From: JALORV01 sp035429805 | Lineage (GTDB): Bacteria; Pseudomonadota; Gammaproteobacteria; Burkholderiales; Burkholderiaceae_F | DNA: 64,000 nucleotides | Assembly: GCA_035429805.1 (NCBI GenBank) | Contig: DAOMFL010000004.1 | Span: forward strand, 1 to 64,000 | Reading direction: 5' to 3' | In this document: in pieces, positions 20,046 through 27,975 of the stretch | Layout of the letters: every line of letters begins with the position of its first letter | How positions within the stretch are numbered: position 1 is the stretch's first letter | Translations under genes and position numbers: made by a program | Notes under the pieces: generated by a model | What the model was told of the DNA's origin: nothing | The model's input: only the letters and a program-made list of their open reading frames with translations | Databases searched by the model: none

Positions 20046-20152
20046 AACATGTCCTTCGACGGCGGTTGGTCTCGTCAAAAGCTACGGCCTTGCGCGTGGC
20101 GCCGGTTGACCCAGCGCAAGGAGGCGGCGCCGGGACACGGCGCCGAGGACAT

Positions 20153-20190
20153 TAAAAAGGCCCGGACACATCGTGGTGTGCCGGGCCTCG
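20153..20190 (-). terminator. Rho-independent terminator of the universal stress gene
   Basis: On the minus strand a GC-rich stem (arms ggcccggacac at 20159-20169 and gtgtgccgggcc at 20176-20187, one bulge) is followed by TTTTT (20154-20158). It sits 46 bases after the stop of the universal stress gene. Confidence 0.8.
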
Positions 20191-20235
20191 CGGCGACGGA
20201 TCGCCGTGGGTGGCGGATATTCCGCCGGAAACTCT

Positions 20236-20670
20236 CTACCTGTATACCATGACCGGAATCGACGAGTGCGTCAAGACCTTTTGCGTTTCGCTGCCGAGCA
20301 GCACGGCGCTCAGGCCACGGCGGCCGTGTGACGCCATGAAGATCACGTCGCAGCCCTTGTCCTTAGCCACCTCGATGATCGCTTCGTACGGAGAAAACGA
20401 CTTCACGGTCAGCGTTTCAATCGGCACTGACGCCTTGGCCGCCGCGTCAGCGATCTTCCCGAGCCGCTCGGCGGCCGACTTCATCATCCGCCCTTCGTAT
20501 TCATCGAGCGTTTCCGGACGGTATTCGGACAGGTTCGAGTAGGAATACGGCTCGACGACCGTCACACCGACGACGCTGGCCTTCAGTGCCTTCGCGAACT
20601 CGAGCCCACCCTCGATCGCCTTGGTGGACAGATCGGAACCGTCGGTCGGCAGCAGAATCTTCTTGAACAT
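20236..20670 (-). CDS. Universal stress protein A family protein
   Basis: 144-aa single UspA domain. It starts with MFKKILLPTDGSD and carries the ATP-type phosphate loop MASHGRRGLSAVLLGSE, so nucleotide binding is likely. Universal stress proteins accumulate under starvation or oxidative stress; their molecular roles are mostly unclear. ATG 20670 is the standard family start, four codons after an upstream in-frame start. A terminator follows it. Confidence 0.92.
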   Translation of the reverse strand: MFKKILLPTDGSDLSTKAIEGGLEFAKALKASVVGVTVVEPYSYSNLSEYRPETLDEYEGRMMKSAAERLGKIADAAAKASVPIETLTVKSFSPYEAIIEVAKDKGCDVIFMASHGRRGLSAVLLGSETQKVLTHSSIPVMVYR

Positions 20671-20731
20671 CGTGCACCACACTCCGTATATCGAAGGCTA
20701 GGCGACAGTTGACGCCTGCCGTTGACAGGCG

Positions 20732-21538
20732 TCAAGCACGCTCTTCCGCCGCGCCTGCAATGCGTTCGAGCGCTGCCGATGCCGCGACAAAGCCCATCGT
20801 CGCGGTGACCGCAACGCTCGAGCCGTAACCGGAGCAGGCCAGGCCGCCAACGAATTCTCCCGGCTCGCACTGCGCCGTTGCGGGCCGCTGCAAAGGCTCG
20901 TCCGAGTACACGGCCAGCACGTGGAACTTCCGCCGGCGGACGGCCTCGCGCGGAAAGCCATGGTCCCTGCGCAGCCGGTGCCTCACCCTCGCAAGCAAGG
21001 GGTCGCCGGTGATCAGCGCGAGATCCCCGGTGCGGACACGCGCTGCATCGATGCGTCCGCCGGCCGCCCCGCAGGTCACGACCGGAATGTGACGCACGCG
21101 CGCCTGCGCGATCAATGCGGCCTTGGCGCGGACCTGGTCGATGCAGTCGAGAACGGTATCGTAGCCCTCGATGAGCATGGCCGCGTTCTCGACCGTGACG
21201 AAATCGTCGATCGTGCGCACGTCGCACACCGGATTGATCGCAGCGATTCGCGACGCCATGGCAAGCACCTTGGCCTGGCCGTAGGCATCGCCCAGCGCGT
21301 GGATCTGCCGGTTGGTGTTCGACTCGGCCACGTGATCCATGTCGATCAGCGTGATGCGACCGACCGCGCAGCGGGCGATCGCCTCGGCCGCCCAGCTGCC
21401 GACGCCGCCGATCCCCACCACGGCGATATGGGCCGCGCGCAGGCGCGCCGCGCCTGCGTCGCCGTACAGGCGGGCGACGCCGCCGAAGCGCCGCTCGAGA
21501 TCGGCGCCGGCGACAGCAGTCGCCAGGGTCTCAGCCAT
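20732..21538 (-). CDS. tcdA: tRNA threonylcarbamoyladenosine dehydratase TcdA (CsdL)
   Basis: 268-aa E1-like enzyme that cyclises t6A37 to ct6A in tRNAs decoding ANN codons. The Rossmann ATP site is VVGIGGVGSWAAEAI, followed by LIDMDHVAESNTNRQ, which carries the adenylation Asp and Arg; DCIDQVRAKAAL and CGAAGG follow as in TcdA. It fits the length of the family. The start ATG 21538 overlaps the stop of the upstream DUF697-type gene (TGATG), so the two are coupled. It completes the t6A pathway with sua5 at 50 kb. Confidence 0.93.
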   Translation of the reverse strand: MAETLATAVAGADLERRFGGVARLYGDAGAARLRAAHIAVVGIGGVGSWAAEAIARCAVGRITLIDMDHVAESNTNRQIHALGDAYGQAKVLAMASRIAAINPVCDVRTIDDFVTVENAAMLIEGYDTVLDCIDQVRAKAALIAQARVRHIPVVTCGAAGGRIDAARVRTGDLALITGDPLLARVRHRLRRDHGFPREAVRRRKFHVLAVYSDEPLQRPATAQCEPGEFVGGLACSGYGSSVAVTATMGFVAASAALERIAGAAEERA

Positions 21539-22488
21539 CAGCTGCCGCGCACCAGTTGCACGATGCGGGCCGTGTCGAGCGACCGCGCCTGCTGTTCGAT
21601 CTGCGGCCAGTACTGCACCTGCAGCGCCCGGCCCTGCGACAGCAGTTCGCCGAAGGTGCGCTTCAGCAGGTCGACCGACATCTCGCGGCCGCCCGCGTAG
21701 TAACGACGAGCGACTTCGCCGATCGCGTACGTGGTGGCAAACGAGAACGCCACGCCGGTCGCACCGCCCGCGAGCGCACCCGCCCACCCGCCCGCGACCT
21801 TGCCGAACAGTCCACCGATCAGGCGGCGGCCGATCTGCTCGAGGTACTGGCCTGTGAGTCCGACTCCCAGCGTGGCCAGGAGATCGCGAACCTGCGCCTT
21901 GTCGACTTTGGTGCCGTAGGCCTGGCCGATGCGATAGACGAGCTTCATCTGCAGCGGAATGATGGCCATCGATGCGATCGACTGCGGCAGCAGCTCGAGC
22001 GCGCCGTTCAGTATCGAAGCGTTGAGGATCATCCTGTCGAGCTCTGCTGCGGGCAGCGACGCCGTCGCCACCACGACGGCGCCGGCCGGAACGGGCGGCG
22101 GCGCGGTGGCGGCCGCCAGCGGCATCGTGGCCAGATCGTCGGCATCGACTGCGGTCTCTGCCATCGCCGGCTGGTCGAGTCCGAGCCGCTGGCCAAGATC
22201 CGCCAGGAAGCGCGTTTCGGCCTCGTTGCGCAGTCCGTCGGCATCGCACACGCCGACCGCCAGCTCATAGGCGAGCCGTCGGGCCTCCGGAGTGGTCAGC
22301 GCGGCGACGCTGCCCGCGACGGAAGCCCGACGCAGCAGCACATCCTGGACCAGTGCCGGGACATTCGATGTCTCCAGCGCCTCCGCGACCCGTCGCAATT
22401 CGACGCGCTCGCGTTCCTCGTTGCGTCCGTCGGCGAACGCCGCGAGCAAGGCGATCGTCATCACGGCGTGCTGCTCCTTCTGATCCAT
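21538..22488 (-). CDS. TerB-like plus DUF697-type membrane-associated protein
   Basis: 316-aa protein. The N-terminal half (~residues 1-130) is a helical TerB-like domain with acidic ADGRNEERERVEL and VCDADGLRNEAE motifs, in the position of TerB metal-binding loops. An Ala/Pro-rich linker follows, then a C-terminal DUF697-like region with hydrophobic Gly/Ala helices (LIGGLFGKVAGGWAGALAGG). Similar C-termini occur in GTPase-associated membrane proteins such as YcjF. Start ATG 22488 is supported by GGAGGG 5 nt upstream. Function unknown; coupled to tcdA by overlap. Confidence 0.7.
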   Translation of the reverse strand: MDQKEQHAVMTIALLAAFADGRNEERERVELRRVAEALETSNVPALVQDVLLRRASVAGSVAALTTPEARRLAYELAVGVCDADGLRNEAETRFLADLGQRLGLDQPAMAETAVDADDLATMPLAAATAPPPVPAGAVVVATASLPAAELDRMILNASILNGALELLPQSIASMAIIPLQMKLVYRIGQAYGTKVDKAQVRDLLATLGVGLTGQYLEQIGRRLIGGLFGKVAGGWAGALAGGATGVAFSFATTYAIGEVARRYYAGGREMSVDLLKRTFGELLSQGRALQVQYWPQIEQQARSLDTARIVQLVRGS

Positions 22489-22646
22489 CGCGCGACCCTC
22501 CGCTGCCGCGAGCACGGGACGGCCCCTTGACTCGCTCTGGTCGATATTCTGCCGCGCGCGGGCCTTTTCAACTGCGGAGCCTCCCGGGTGCGTCGCCCGA
22601 CTGGCCGGCCATTGCGTCGCGTCAGTCCTGCCGGCACCGGCTGGCC

Positions 22647-22652
22647 TAGACT
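22647..22652 (+). promoter_or_regulatory. Candidate -10 (TAGACT) of the tandem universal stress gene
   Basis: TAGACT 25 bases before the ATG at 22677; the short leader carries a very strong AGGAGG ribosome site at 22667-22672. Confidence 0.35.
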
Positions 22653-22676
22653 CAAACCGAATTCAGAGGAGGAACC

Positions 22677-23576
22677 ATGAAGATTCTCCTTCCCGTCGAC
22701 GGCAGCGACTACAGCAAGGCGGCCGTGGATTTCGTGGCGTCGCGCTCGACGCTGATCGGCACCGACCCTCAGGTCGATGTCGTCAACGTGCAGCTGGAGG
22801 TACCAGTGCGTGCGGCGCGGGTGGTCGGTAAGTCCGCGTTGCTGGACTACTACGCCGACGAGTCCGACAAGGTGCTGAAGCCTGCGCTGCGGCGTCTTGC
22901 CAAGGGTGGGCTCAACGCCTCCGGCAAGTACCTCGTCGGCCATCCGGGCGAAGAGATCAGTGCGGTCGCGCAGAAGGACGGCGTCGACCTGATCGTCATG
23001 GGCTCGCATGGCCATTCGGCGCTGCGCAATCTGCTGGTGGGTTCGGTGACCAATCATGTGCTGGCCCGCACCAGGCTGCCGATCCTGGTGCTGCGTCACA
23101 AGGAAGCGCCGACAACGGACACGCTGAGGGTCGGCATCGCGGTCGACGGCAGCAAGTACGGGCGCGAGGCCGTCAAGTACCTGCTGCGCCATCTGGCGCT
23201 GTTCGGCGCGCGGCCCGATCTGACGCTGCTGCATGTGGTCAGCGATTTCGCCGGCGCGGTGATGCCGGACATGGGCGGCATCGCGCTTCCGGCCTTTTCC
23301 GAGGAAGAGATCCTGGCGATGCAGAAGAAGGCTTTCGAAGCCGCCGTCGCGCCCGCGCGCAAGCTGCTCGCCAAGGCGCAGGTCAAGGCGAACGAGGTCT
23401 GCCTCGTCGGCAACGCAGGCGACGAGCTCGCTGCGTATGCGCGGAAGAAAAGGCTCGATGTGCTGGTGATGGGCTCGCACGGCTACGGTGCCTTCAAGGC
23501 GGCCGTGCTGGGCTCGGTCGCAACCCGAGTGATGGCACGCACCACCGTCCCGGTCCTGCTGGTCCGCCACGCCTGA
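22677..23576 (+). CDS. Tandem universal stress protein (two Usp domains)
   Basis: 299-aa protein with two complete UspA domains, residues ~1-145 and ~150-299. Each begins with a short beta-strand (MKILLPVDGSD; RVGIAVDGSKYG) and ends with its own nucleotide loop (MGSHGHSALRNLLVGS; MGSHGYGAFKAAVLGS). Tandem Usp proteins usually act as intramolecular pseudo-dimers. The strong AGGAGG ribosome site suggests high expression. It is separate in sequence and strand from the single-domain Usp gene 2 kb upstream. Confidence 0.92.
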   Translation: MKILLPVDGSDYSKAAVDFVASRSTLIGTDPQVDVVNVQLEVPVRAARVVGKSALLDYYADESDKVLKPALRRLAKGGLNASGKYLVGHPGEEISAVAQKDGVDLIVMGSHGHSALRNLLVGSVTNHVLARTRLPILVLRHKEAPTTDTLRVGIAVDGSKYGREAVKYLLRHLALFGARPDLTLLHVVSDFAGAVMPDMGGIALPAFSEEEILAMQKKAFEAAVAPARKLLAKAQVKANEVCLVGNAGDELAAYARKKRLDVLVMGSHGYGAFKAAVLGSVATRVMARTTVPVLLVRHA

Positions 23577-23612
23577 CGCCGGCCGGGCCGGCGAACCGTC
23601 GGCCCATGCAGC

Positions 23613-23618
23613 GATAAT
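23613..23618 (+). promoter_or_regulatory. Candidate -10 (GATAAT) of the Bug protein gene
   Basis: GATAAT 48 bases before the ATG at 23666, giving a leader of about 40 nt with GGAG before the start. Confidence 0.3.
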
Positions 23619-23665
23619 CGGCGGCCGTCAGGGCGCGCGCCCTGCGCTTGCACGCCGGAGTATCG

Positions 23666-24646
23666 ATGAAGGTCTCACGCTGCCGCGCGCGGATCTGGCC
23701 GCGCGCGCTGATGTTGCTGTCAGCCCTGTTTGTCGTCAGCACCGCGCTCGCCCAGGGCAGGCCCATCCGGATTCTGGTCGGGTTTCCGGCGGGCGGCGGC
23801 ACGGACGCCATCGCGCGCACTCTTGCGGAGCGTCTCAGGGACGAACTGCAGGCTCCGGTCATCGTCGAGAACCGGCCGGGCGCCGGAGGCCAGATCGCCG
23901 CGCAGGCGCTGAAAGCGGCCGCTCCGGATGGCACCACCTACTTCATCTCGCATGACCACACGATCTCGATCCTGCCGCTCGTGGTCAAGAACCCGGGCTT
24001 CGATCCGGCGCACGACTTCGTGCCGGTCGCCGGCTTTGCCACCTTTGTCAATGCGCTGGCGCTGTCCGGCGGCACGCCAGCGAAGACCTTCAAGGAGTAC
24101 ATCGCCTGGATCAGGAATCAGGGCGGCAGGTCGGCGGTCGGCGTGCCGGCGCCCGCATCGGTGCCCGAGTTCCTCGTCAAGGTCATCGGCGAGAAGTACA
24201 AGCTCGATCTCGTTTCCGCACCGTACCGCGGCAGCGCCCCGATGATCGGCGACATGCTGGGCAACCAGATTCCCGCGGGCATCGCGTCGGTCCCAGAACT
24301 CGTCGAGAACCACAAGGCCGGAAGGCTGCGCGTCGTTGCTGTGCTCGGACCGAAGCGCCAGTCCGCCATGCCCGAAGTGCCGACCTTCGCCGAACTCGGT
24401 CTTGCGGGGTTCGAGGACGTGCCGTACTACGCGTTCTTCGCTCCGGCCGGAACGCCGCAGGCGGAACTCGATCGCTTTGCGGCGGCACTGGCCAAGGCGA
24501 TCGCGGCGCCCGAGGTGAAAGACAAGCTGACCGCGTGGGGGCTCAGTGTCGGCCTGATGCCGGCGAGGGAGCTCGCAGCCCGCGAGCGCACCTACGCACA
24601 GGCGTGGGCGCGCATCATTCGCGCGAGCGGCTTCCAGCCGCAGTAG
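23666..24646 (+). CDS. Tripartite tricarboxylate transporter substrate-binding protein (Bug/TctC family)
   Basis: 326-aa periplasmic binding protein. A Sec signal peptide is cleaved after about residue 30 (VSTALAQ). The Bug fold signature is visible as IRILVGFPAGGGTDAIAR and VIVENRPGAGGQIAAQ, where the two loops contact carboxylated ligands. No TctA/TctB membrane genes are adjacent, which is common: Burkholderiales carry many orphan Bug genes. Start ATG 23666 has GGAG 7 nt upstream; a TTG at 23648 is less likely. It converges on ahpF with only 17 bases between stops. Confidence 0.92.
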   Translation: MKVSRCRARIWPRALMLLSALFVVSTALAQGRPIRILVGFPAGGGTDAIARTLAERLRDELQAPVIVENRPGAGGQIAAQALKAAAPDGTTYFISHDHTISILPLVVKNPGFDPAHDFVPVAGFATFVNALALSGGTPAKTFKEYIAWIRNQGGRSAVGVPAPASVPEFLVKVIGEKYKLDLVSAPYRGSAPMIGDMLGNQIPAGIASVPELVENHKAGRLRVVAVLGPKRQSAMPEVPTFAELGLAGFEDVPYYAFFAPAGTPQAELDRFAAALAKAIAAPEVKDKLTAWGLSVGLMPARELAARERTYAQAWARIIRASGFQPQ

Positions 24647-24663
24647 TCAGCCGACCCGCTGGT

Positions 24664-26262
24664 TCAGGCTGCGAGCTTCAGCGGCTCTGCCTCAGCGGCC
24701 GGCTCGGCGCCGTGGCGGATCAGGTAGTCGAACGCGGACAGCGCCGCTTTCGCGCCCTCACCGGCCGCGATGATGATCTGCTTGTACGGCGTCGTCGTGG
24801 CGTCTCCCGCCGCGAACACTCCCGGCGCCGTGGTGGCGCCACGCGTGTCGACGACGATCTCCCCGGGCGCGCTCAGCGCCAGCGTGCCTTTCAGAAACTC
24901 CGTGTTCGGCACCAGGCCAATCTGCACGAAGACCCCGGCGAGCGCGATTTCGCGCTCGGTCCCTCCCGCGCGCTCGCGGTAGCGCAAACCGGTCACCTTC
25001 TGTCCGTCGCCGACGATCTCGGTTGTCTGCACGTGCGTCAGCACCGTGACGTTCGGCAGGCTCTCTAGCTTGCGCACCAATACGGCATCAGCCTTCAGCT
25101 GCTCGGTGAATTCCAGCAGCGTGACATGCTCGACGACGCCGGCCAGATCGATCGCCGCTTCCACGCCCGAGTTGCCGCCGCCGATCACTGCGACCTTCTT
25201 GCCCTTGTAAAGTGGGCCATCGCAGTGCGGGCAGTAGGCGACTCCCTTGTTGCGGTAGTCCTGCTCGCCCGGCACGTTGACGTTCCGCCAGCGCGCGCCG
25301 GTGGAGAGGATGACCGTGCGGCTGCGCAACTGCGCACCATTGGCCAGCGTGACGGTCGCCAGACCGCCGGGTTCCGCCGCCGGGACGAGCGATGCGACGC
25401 GCTGGCCGCCCATGATGTCGACTTCATACTGGCGCGCGTGCGCCTCAAGCGCGGCGGCGAACGTCGGTCCTTCGGTTTCCAGGACCGATATGAAGTTCTC
25501 GATGTCGAGCGTGTCGAGCGTCTGTCCGCCGAGGCGCTCCGCGACCATGCCAGTGCGGATGCCCTTACGCGCCGCGTACACCGCTGCGGCCGCGCCGGCC
25601 GGTCCGCCACCGACGATCAATACGTCGAACGGGTCCTTCGCCTCAAGCTTCTTCGCATCGCGTGCCGCCGACCCGGTATCGATCTTCGCCAGGATTTCAC
25701 CGATCTCCATGCGGCCCGAGCCGAACGGCTGGCCGTTCAGGAAGATCATCGGCACCGCCATGATCCGGCGCGCCTCGACTTCGTCCTTGAACAGCCCGCC
25801 GTCGATGGCCACGTGACGGATGCGCGGATTGAGCACCGCCATCAGGTTCAGCGCCTGCACGACATCGGGGCAGTTGTGGCAGGTGAGCGACATGAAGGTC
25901 TCGAAGGCGAAATCGCCCTCGAGCGACCGGATCTGCTCCATCACCTCCAGCTCGACCTTCGGCGGATGCCCGCCGGCTTGCAGCAGCGCAAGCACCAGCG
26001 AGGTGAACTCATGGCCCAGCGGAATCGCGGCGAAGCGCAGGCCCATGTCGGCGCCGGCTTCGCTGATCGAGAACGACGGGCGGCGCGCATCGCGGCCGTC
26101 GAACCGCACGCGCAGCCGCGGACTGAGCGTCGCAATCTCGTCAAGCAGTTCGCGCAGTTCCGCCGACGCCGGGCGGTCGTCGAGCGAGGCGACGATCTCC
26201 ACTTCGTTCACGAGGCGCTGCAGATACGCGGCGAGCTGTGTCTTCAGGTTGGCGTCCAGCAT
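24664..26262 (-). CDS. ahpF: Alkyl hydroperoxide reductase subunit F
   Basis: 532-aa flavoenzyme that passes electrons from NADH to AhpC for peroxide reduction. The N-terminal tandem thioredoxin-like domain (residues 1-~200) holds the CHNC disulfide in LTCHNCPDVVQ. The thioredoxin-reductase-like part follows, with FAD site IVGGGPAGAAAAVYAAR, catalytic CPHC in YCPHCDGPL, NAD site VIGGGNSGVEAAIDL, and the C-terminal GVFAAGDATTTPYKQ FAD motif. Usual length. It lies 85 bases downstream of ahpC with an intrinsic terminator between, which should lower ahpF relative to ahpC. Confidence 0.96.
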   Translation of the reverse strand: MLDANLKTQLAAYLQRLVNEVEIVASLDDRPASAELRELLDEIATLSPRLRVRFDGRDARRPSFSISEAGADMGLRFAAIPLGHEFTSLVLALLQAGGHPPKVELEVMEQIRSLEGDFAFETFMSLTCHNCPDVVQALNLMAVLNPRIRHVAIDGGLFKDEVEARRIMAVPMIFLNGQPFGSGRMEIGEILAKIDTGSAARDAKKLEAKDPFDVLIVGGGPAGAAAAVYAARKGIRTGMVAERLGGQTLDTLDIENFISVLETEGPTFAAALEAHARQYEVDIMGGQRVASLVPAAEPGGLATVTLANGAQLRSRTVILSTGARWRNVNVPGEQDYRNKGVAYCPHCDGPLYKGKKVAVIGGGNSGVEAAIDLAGVVEHVTLLEFTEQLKADAVLVRKLESLPNVTVLTHVQTTEIVGDGQKVTGLRYRERAGGTEREIALAGVFVQIGLVPNTEFLKGTLALSAPGEIVVDTRGATTAPGVFAAGDATTTPYKQIIIAAGEGAKAALSAFDYLIRHGAEPAAEAEPLKLAA

Positions 26263-26297
26263 GGCTGGCTTCCGGAAAATGGGCGAAGAAGGGGCGA

Positions 26298-26327
26298 CAA
26301 AATTCCCCGCCGGCCGAAGCCGGCGGG
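26298..26327 (-). terminator. Intrinsic terminator/attenuator between ahpC and ahpF
   Basis: On the minus strand a perfect 9-bp stem (26306-26314 with 26319-26327) closes a TTCG tetraloop and is followed by AATTTT (26299-26304). It is placed 20 bases after the ahpC stop, so part of the ahpC transcript should end here. Confidence 0.82.
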
Positions 26328-26347
26328 AAGCGTTGCGCTTCAGGACG

Positions 26348-26911
26348 TCAGATCTTGCCGACGAGGTCGAGCGACGGCGTCAGCGCCCTGGCGCCTTCCT
26401 GCCACTTGGCGGGGCACACCTGGCCGGGGTTGTTGGCGACATACTGCGCGGCCTGCAGCTTGCGCAGCGTTTCCTTCACGTCGCGCGCTATGGCGTTGTC
26501 GTGGATCTCGGCGGTCTTGACGATGCCGTCCGGGTTGACGATGAACGTGCCGCGCAACGCCAGCCCTTCGGCGTCGATGTGCACGCCAAACATGCGCGTC
26601 AGCGTGTGCGTCGGATCGCCGACCAGCGGGAACTTCGCCTTGGCCACGGCCGGGCTGGTCTCGTGCCACACCTTGTGCGCGAAATGCGTGTCGGTCGTGA
26701 CGATGTAGACCTCTGCGCCAAGCGACTTGAACATGTGGTAGTTGTCGGCCGCGTCCTCGACTTCGGTCGGGCAGTTGAAGGTGAACGCCGCCGGCATGAA
26801 GACGAGCACCGACCACTTGCCCTTGAGGGACTGGTCGGTCACTTCGATGAACCTGCCGTTGTGGAACGCGTTGGCCTTGAAGGGCTGAACCTGGGTGTTG
26901 ATGATCGACAT
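26348..26911 (-). CDS. ahpC: Alkyl hydroperoxide reductase subunit C (2-Cys peroxiredoxin)
   Basis: 187-aa typical 2-Cys peroxiredoxin; reduces H2O2, organic peroxides and peroxynitrite. The peroxidatic Cys is in FTFNCPTEVED (about residue 47) and the resolving Cys in GQVCPAKWQ near residue 167. The start ATG 26911 gives MSIINTQVQPF, the standard AhpC N-terminus; longer in-frame starts up to 27004 fall within the promoter. Its reductase partner ahpF follows. A good sigma70-type promoter and an OxyR-like half site lie upstream. Confidence 0.97.
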   Translation of the reverse strand: MSIINTQVQPFKANAFHNGRFIEVTDQSLKGKWSVLVFMPAAFTFNCPTEVEDAADNYHMFKSLGAEVYIVTTDTHFAHKVWHETSPAVAKAKFPLVGDPTHTLTRMFGVHIDAEGLALRGTFIVNPDGIVKTAEIHDNAIARDVKETLRKLQAAQYVANNPGQVCPAKWQEGARALTPSLDLVGKI

Positions 26912-26975
26912 GGAGCGATTCCCCGGTGAATGGTGGCTGGAAACAGAAACTGAATTCATCACGGGTCGAAGTTTG

Positions 26976-27004
26976 AAGCTATTGCACCAGACGTTCCAAT
27001 TCAA
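26976..27004 (-). promoter_or_regulatory. ahpC promoter (TTGAAT-17 bp-TAGCTT)
   Basis: On the minus strand TTGAAT (26999-27004) and TAGCTT (26976-26981) are spaced by exactly 17 bp, placing the start of transcription near 26969 and giving a leader of about 58 nt. The region is AT-rich compared with its surroundings. Confidence 0.6.
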
Positions 27005-27009
27005 TTTCC

Positions 27010-27024
27010 CTAATGAGCTGATAG
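27010..27024. promoter_or_regulatory. OxyR-like element upstream of the ahpC promoter
   Basis: CTAATGAGCTGATAG matches the central CTAT-N7-ATAG part of the OxyR consensus with one mismatch. It abuts the -35 of ahpC, where OxyR activates. The flanking quarter sites are poor, so this is a candidate only. Confidence 0.35.
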
Positions 27025-27075
27025 TGTCGGCCTTCCGCCGGGTGCGCCGCGGCGTCAGTCTGCAAAAATGGCAGC

Positions 27076-27975
27076 GTGAGCACCGTGTCCGTCCTCGACT
27101 CCAGCCGCTGGCTGGCCTGGTTCTTCGTCACCGTCTGGGGCTCGGGCTACCTGGCGTCCAAGGTGGGCCTGCAGTACGCGCCGCCGTTCACCTTCCTGAC
27201 GCTGCGCTTTGCCTTCGGTGTGCTGCTGGTCGTTCCCCTGGCGCTGCTGGCTCGGCCCGTCTGGCCGCGCGGCAAGGTGCTCGGACACGTCGCCGTTGCC
27301 GGATTGCTGATGCATGCCGTCAACCTCGGCGGCAGCCATTACTCCCAGTACCTCGGCATGTCCGCCGGCATCACCGCGTTGATCCTTGCGCTGCAGCCGC
27401 TCGTGACGGCCATGATTGCCGCGCCGCTGCTCGGCGAGCGGCTGCGCCGCCCGCAATGGATCGGCGTCGTGCTGGGGCTGCTCGGCGTGGCGCTGGTGGT
27501 CTGGCACAAGATCGACCTGCGTGCTCTCACGCTGCCGGCGCTGACCGCGGTCTGCGTTGCGCTGGCCGCGATCACTGCCGGCACGCTGTACCAGCGCGTC
27601 TTCTGTCCCGCCGTCGACCTGCGCGCGGCCGGCGTCGTGCAGTTCATCGCGACGCTGGCCGTGCTCGCACCGCTCGCCTTCGTGGTCGAGGGCTTTCCCG
27701 TGAGGTGGTCGTGGCCGCTGGCCGGCAGCATCGTGTTCCTGGTCGTGCTGGCATCGATCCTCGCGGTCAATGCGCTGCACCTGCTGATGCGGCGCGGGCA
27801 GGCGACGCACGTGACCAGCCTGCTCTACCTGACCCCGATCATCGCCGTCGTGCTGGAGTGGCTGATGTTCGGCGTGCGTCCGACCCTGCTGACCGCCGTC
27901 GGCATCGCGGTGACCTGTGCCGGCGTGGCGCTGGTGGCATGGCGACCGGCGCCCGCGAAACCGGCGGCCGCATGA
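27076..27975 (+). CDS. EamA-family drug/metabolite transporter
   Basis: 299-aa integral membrane protein with ten hydrophobic segments in two EamA repeats (residues ~10-140 and ~150-290). Motifs VWGSGYLASKVGLQYAPP and RFAFG near the N-terminus are typical of this DMT exporter group. The substrate is unknown; relatives export amino acids or other metabolites. Start is GTG 27076, preceded by AAAAAT at 27064-27069 and no ribosome site, so the mRNA could be leaderless. The stop overlaps the MFS start (ATGA). Confidence 0.87.
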   Translation: MSTVSVLDSSRWLAWFFVTVWGSGYLASKVGLQYAPPFTFLTLRFAFGVLLVVPLALLARPVWPRGKVLGHVAVAGLLMHAVNLGGSHYSQYLGMSAGITALILALQPLVTAMIAAPLLGERLRRPQWIGVVLGLLGVALVVWHKIDLRALTLPALTAVCVALAAITAGTLYQRVFCPAVDLRAAGVVQFIATLAVLAPLAFVVEGFPVRWSWPLAGSIVFLVVLASILAVNALHLLMRRGQATHVTSLLYLTPIIAVVLEWLMFGVRPTLLTAVGIAVTCAGVALVAWRPAPAKPAAA

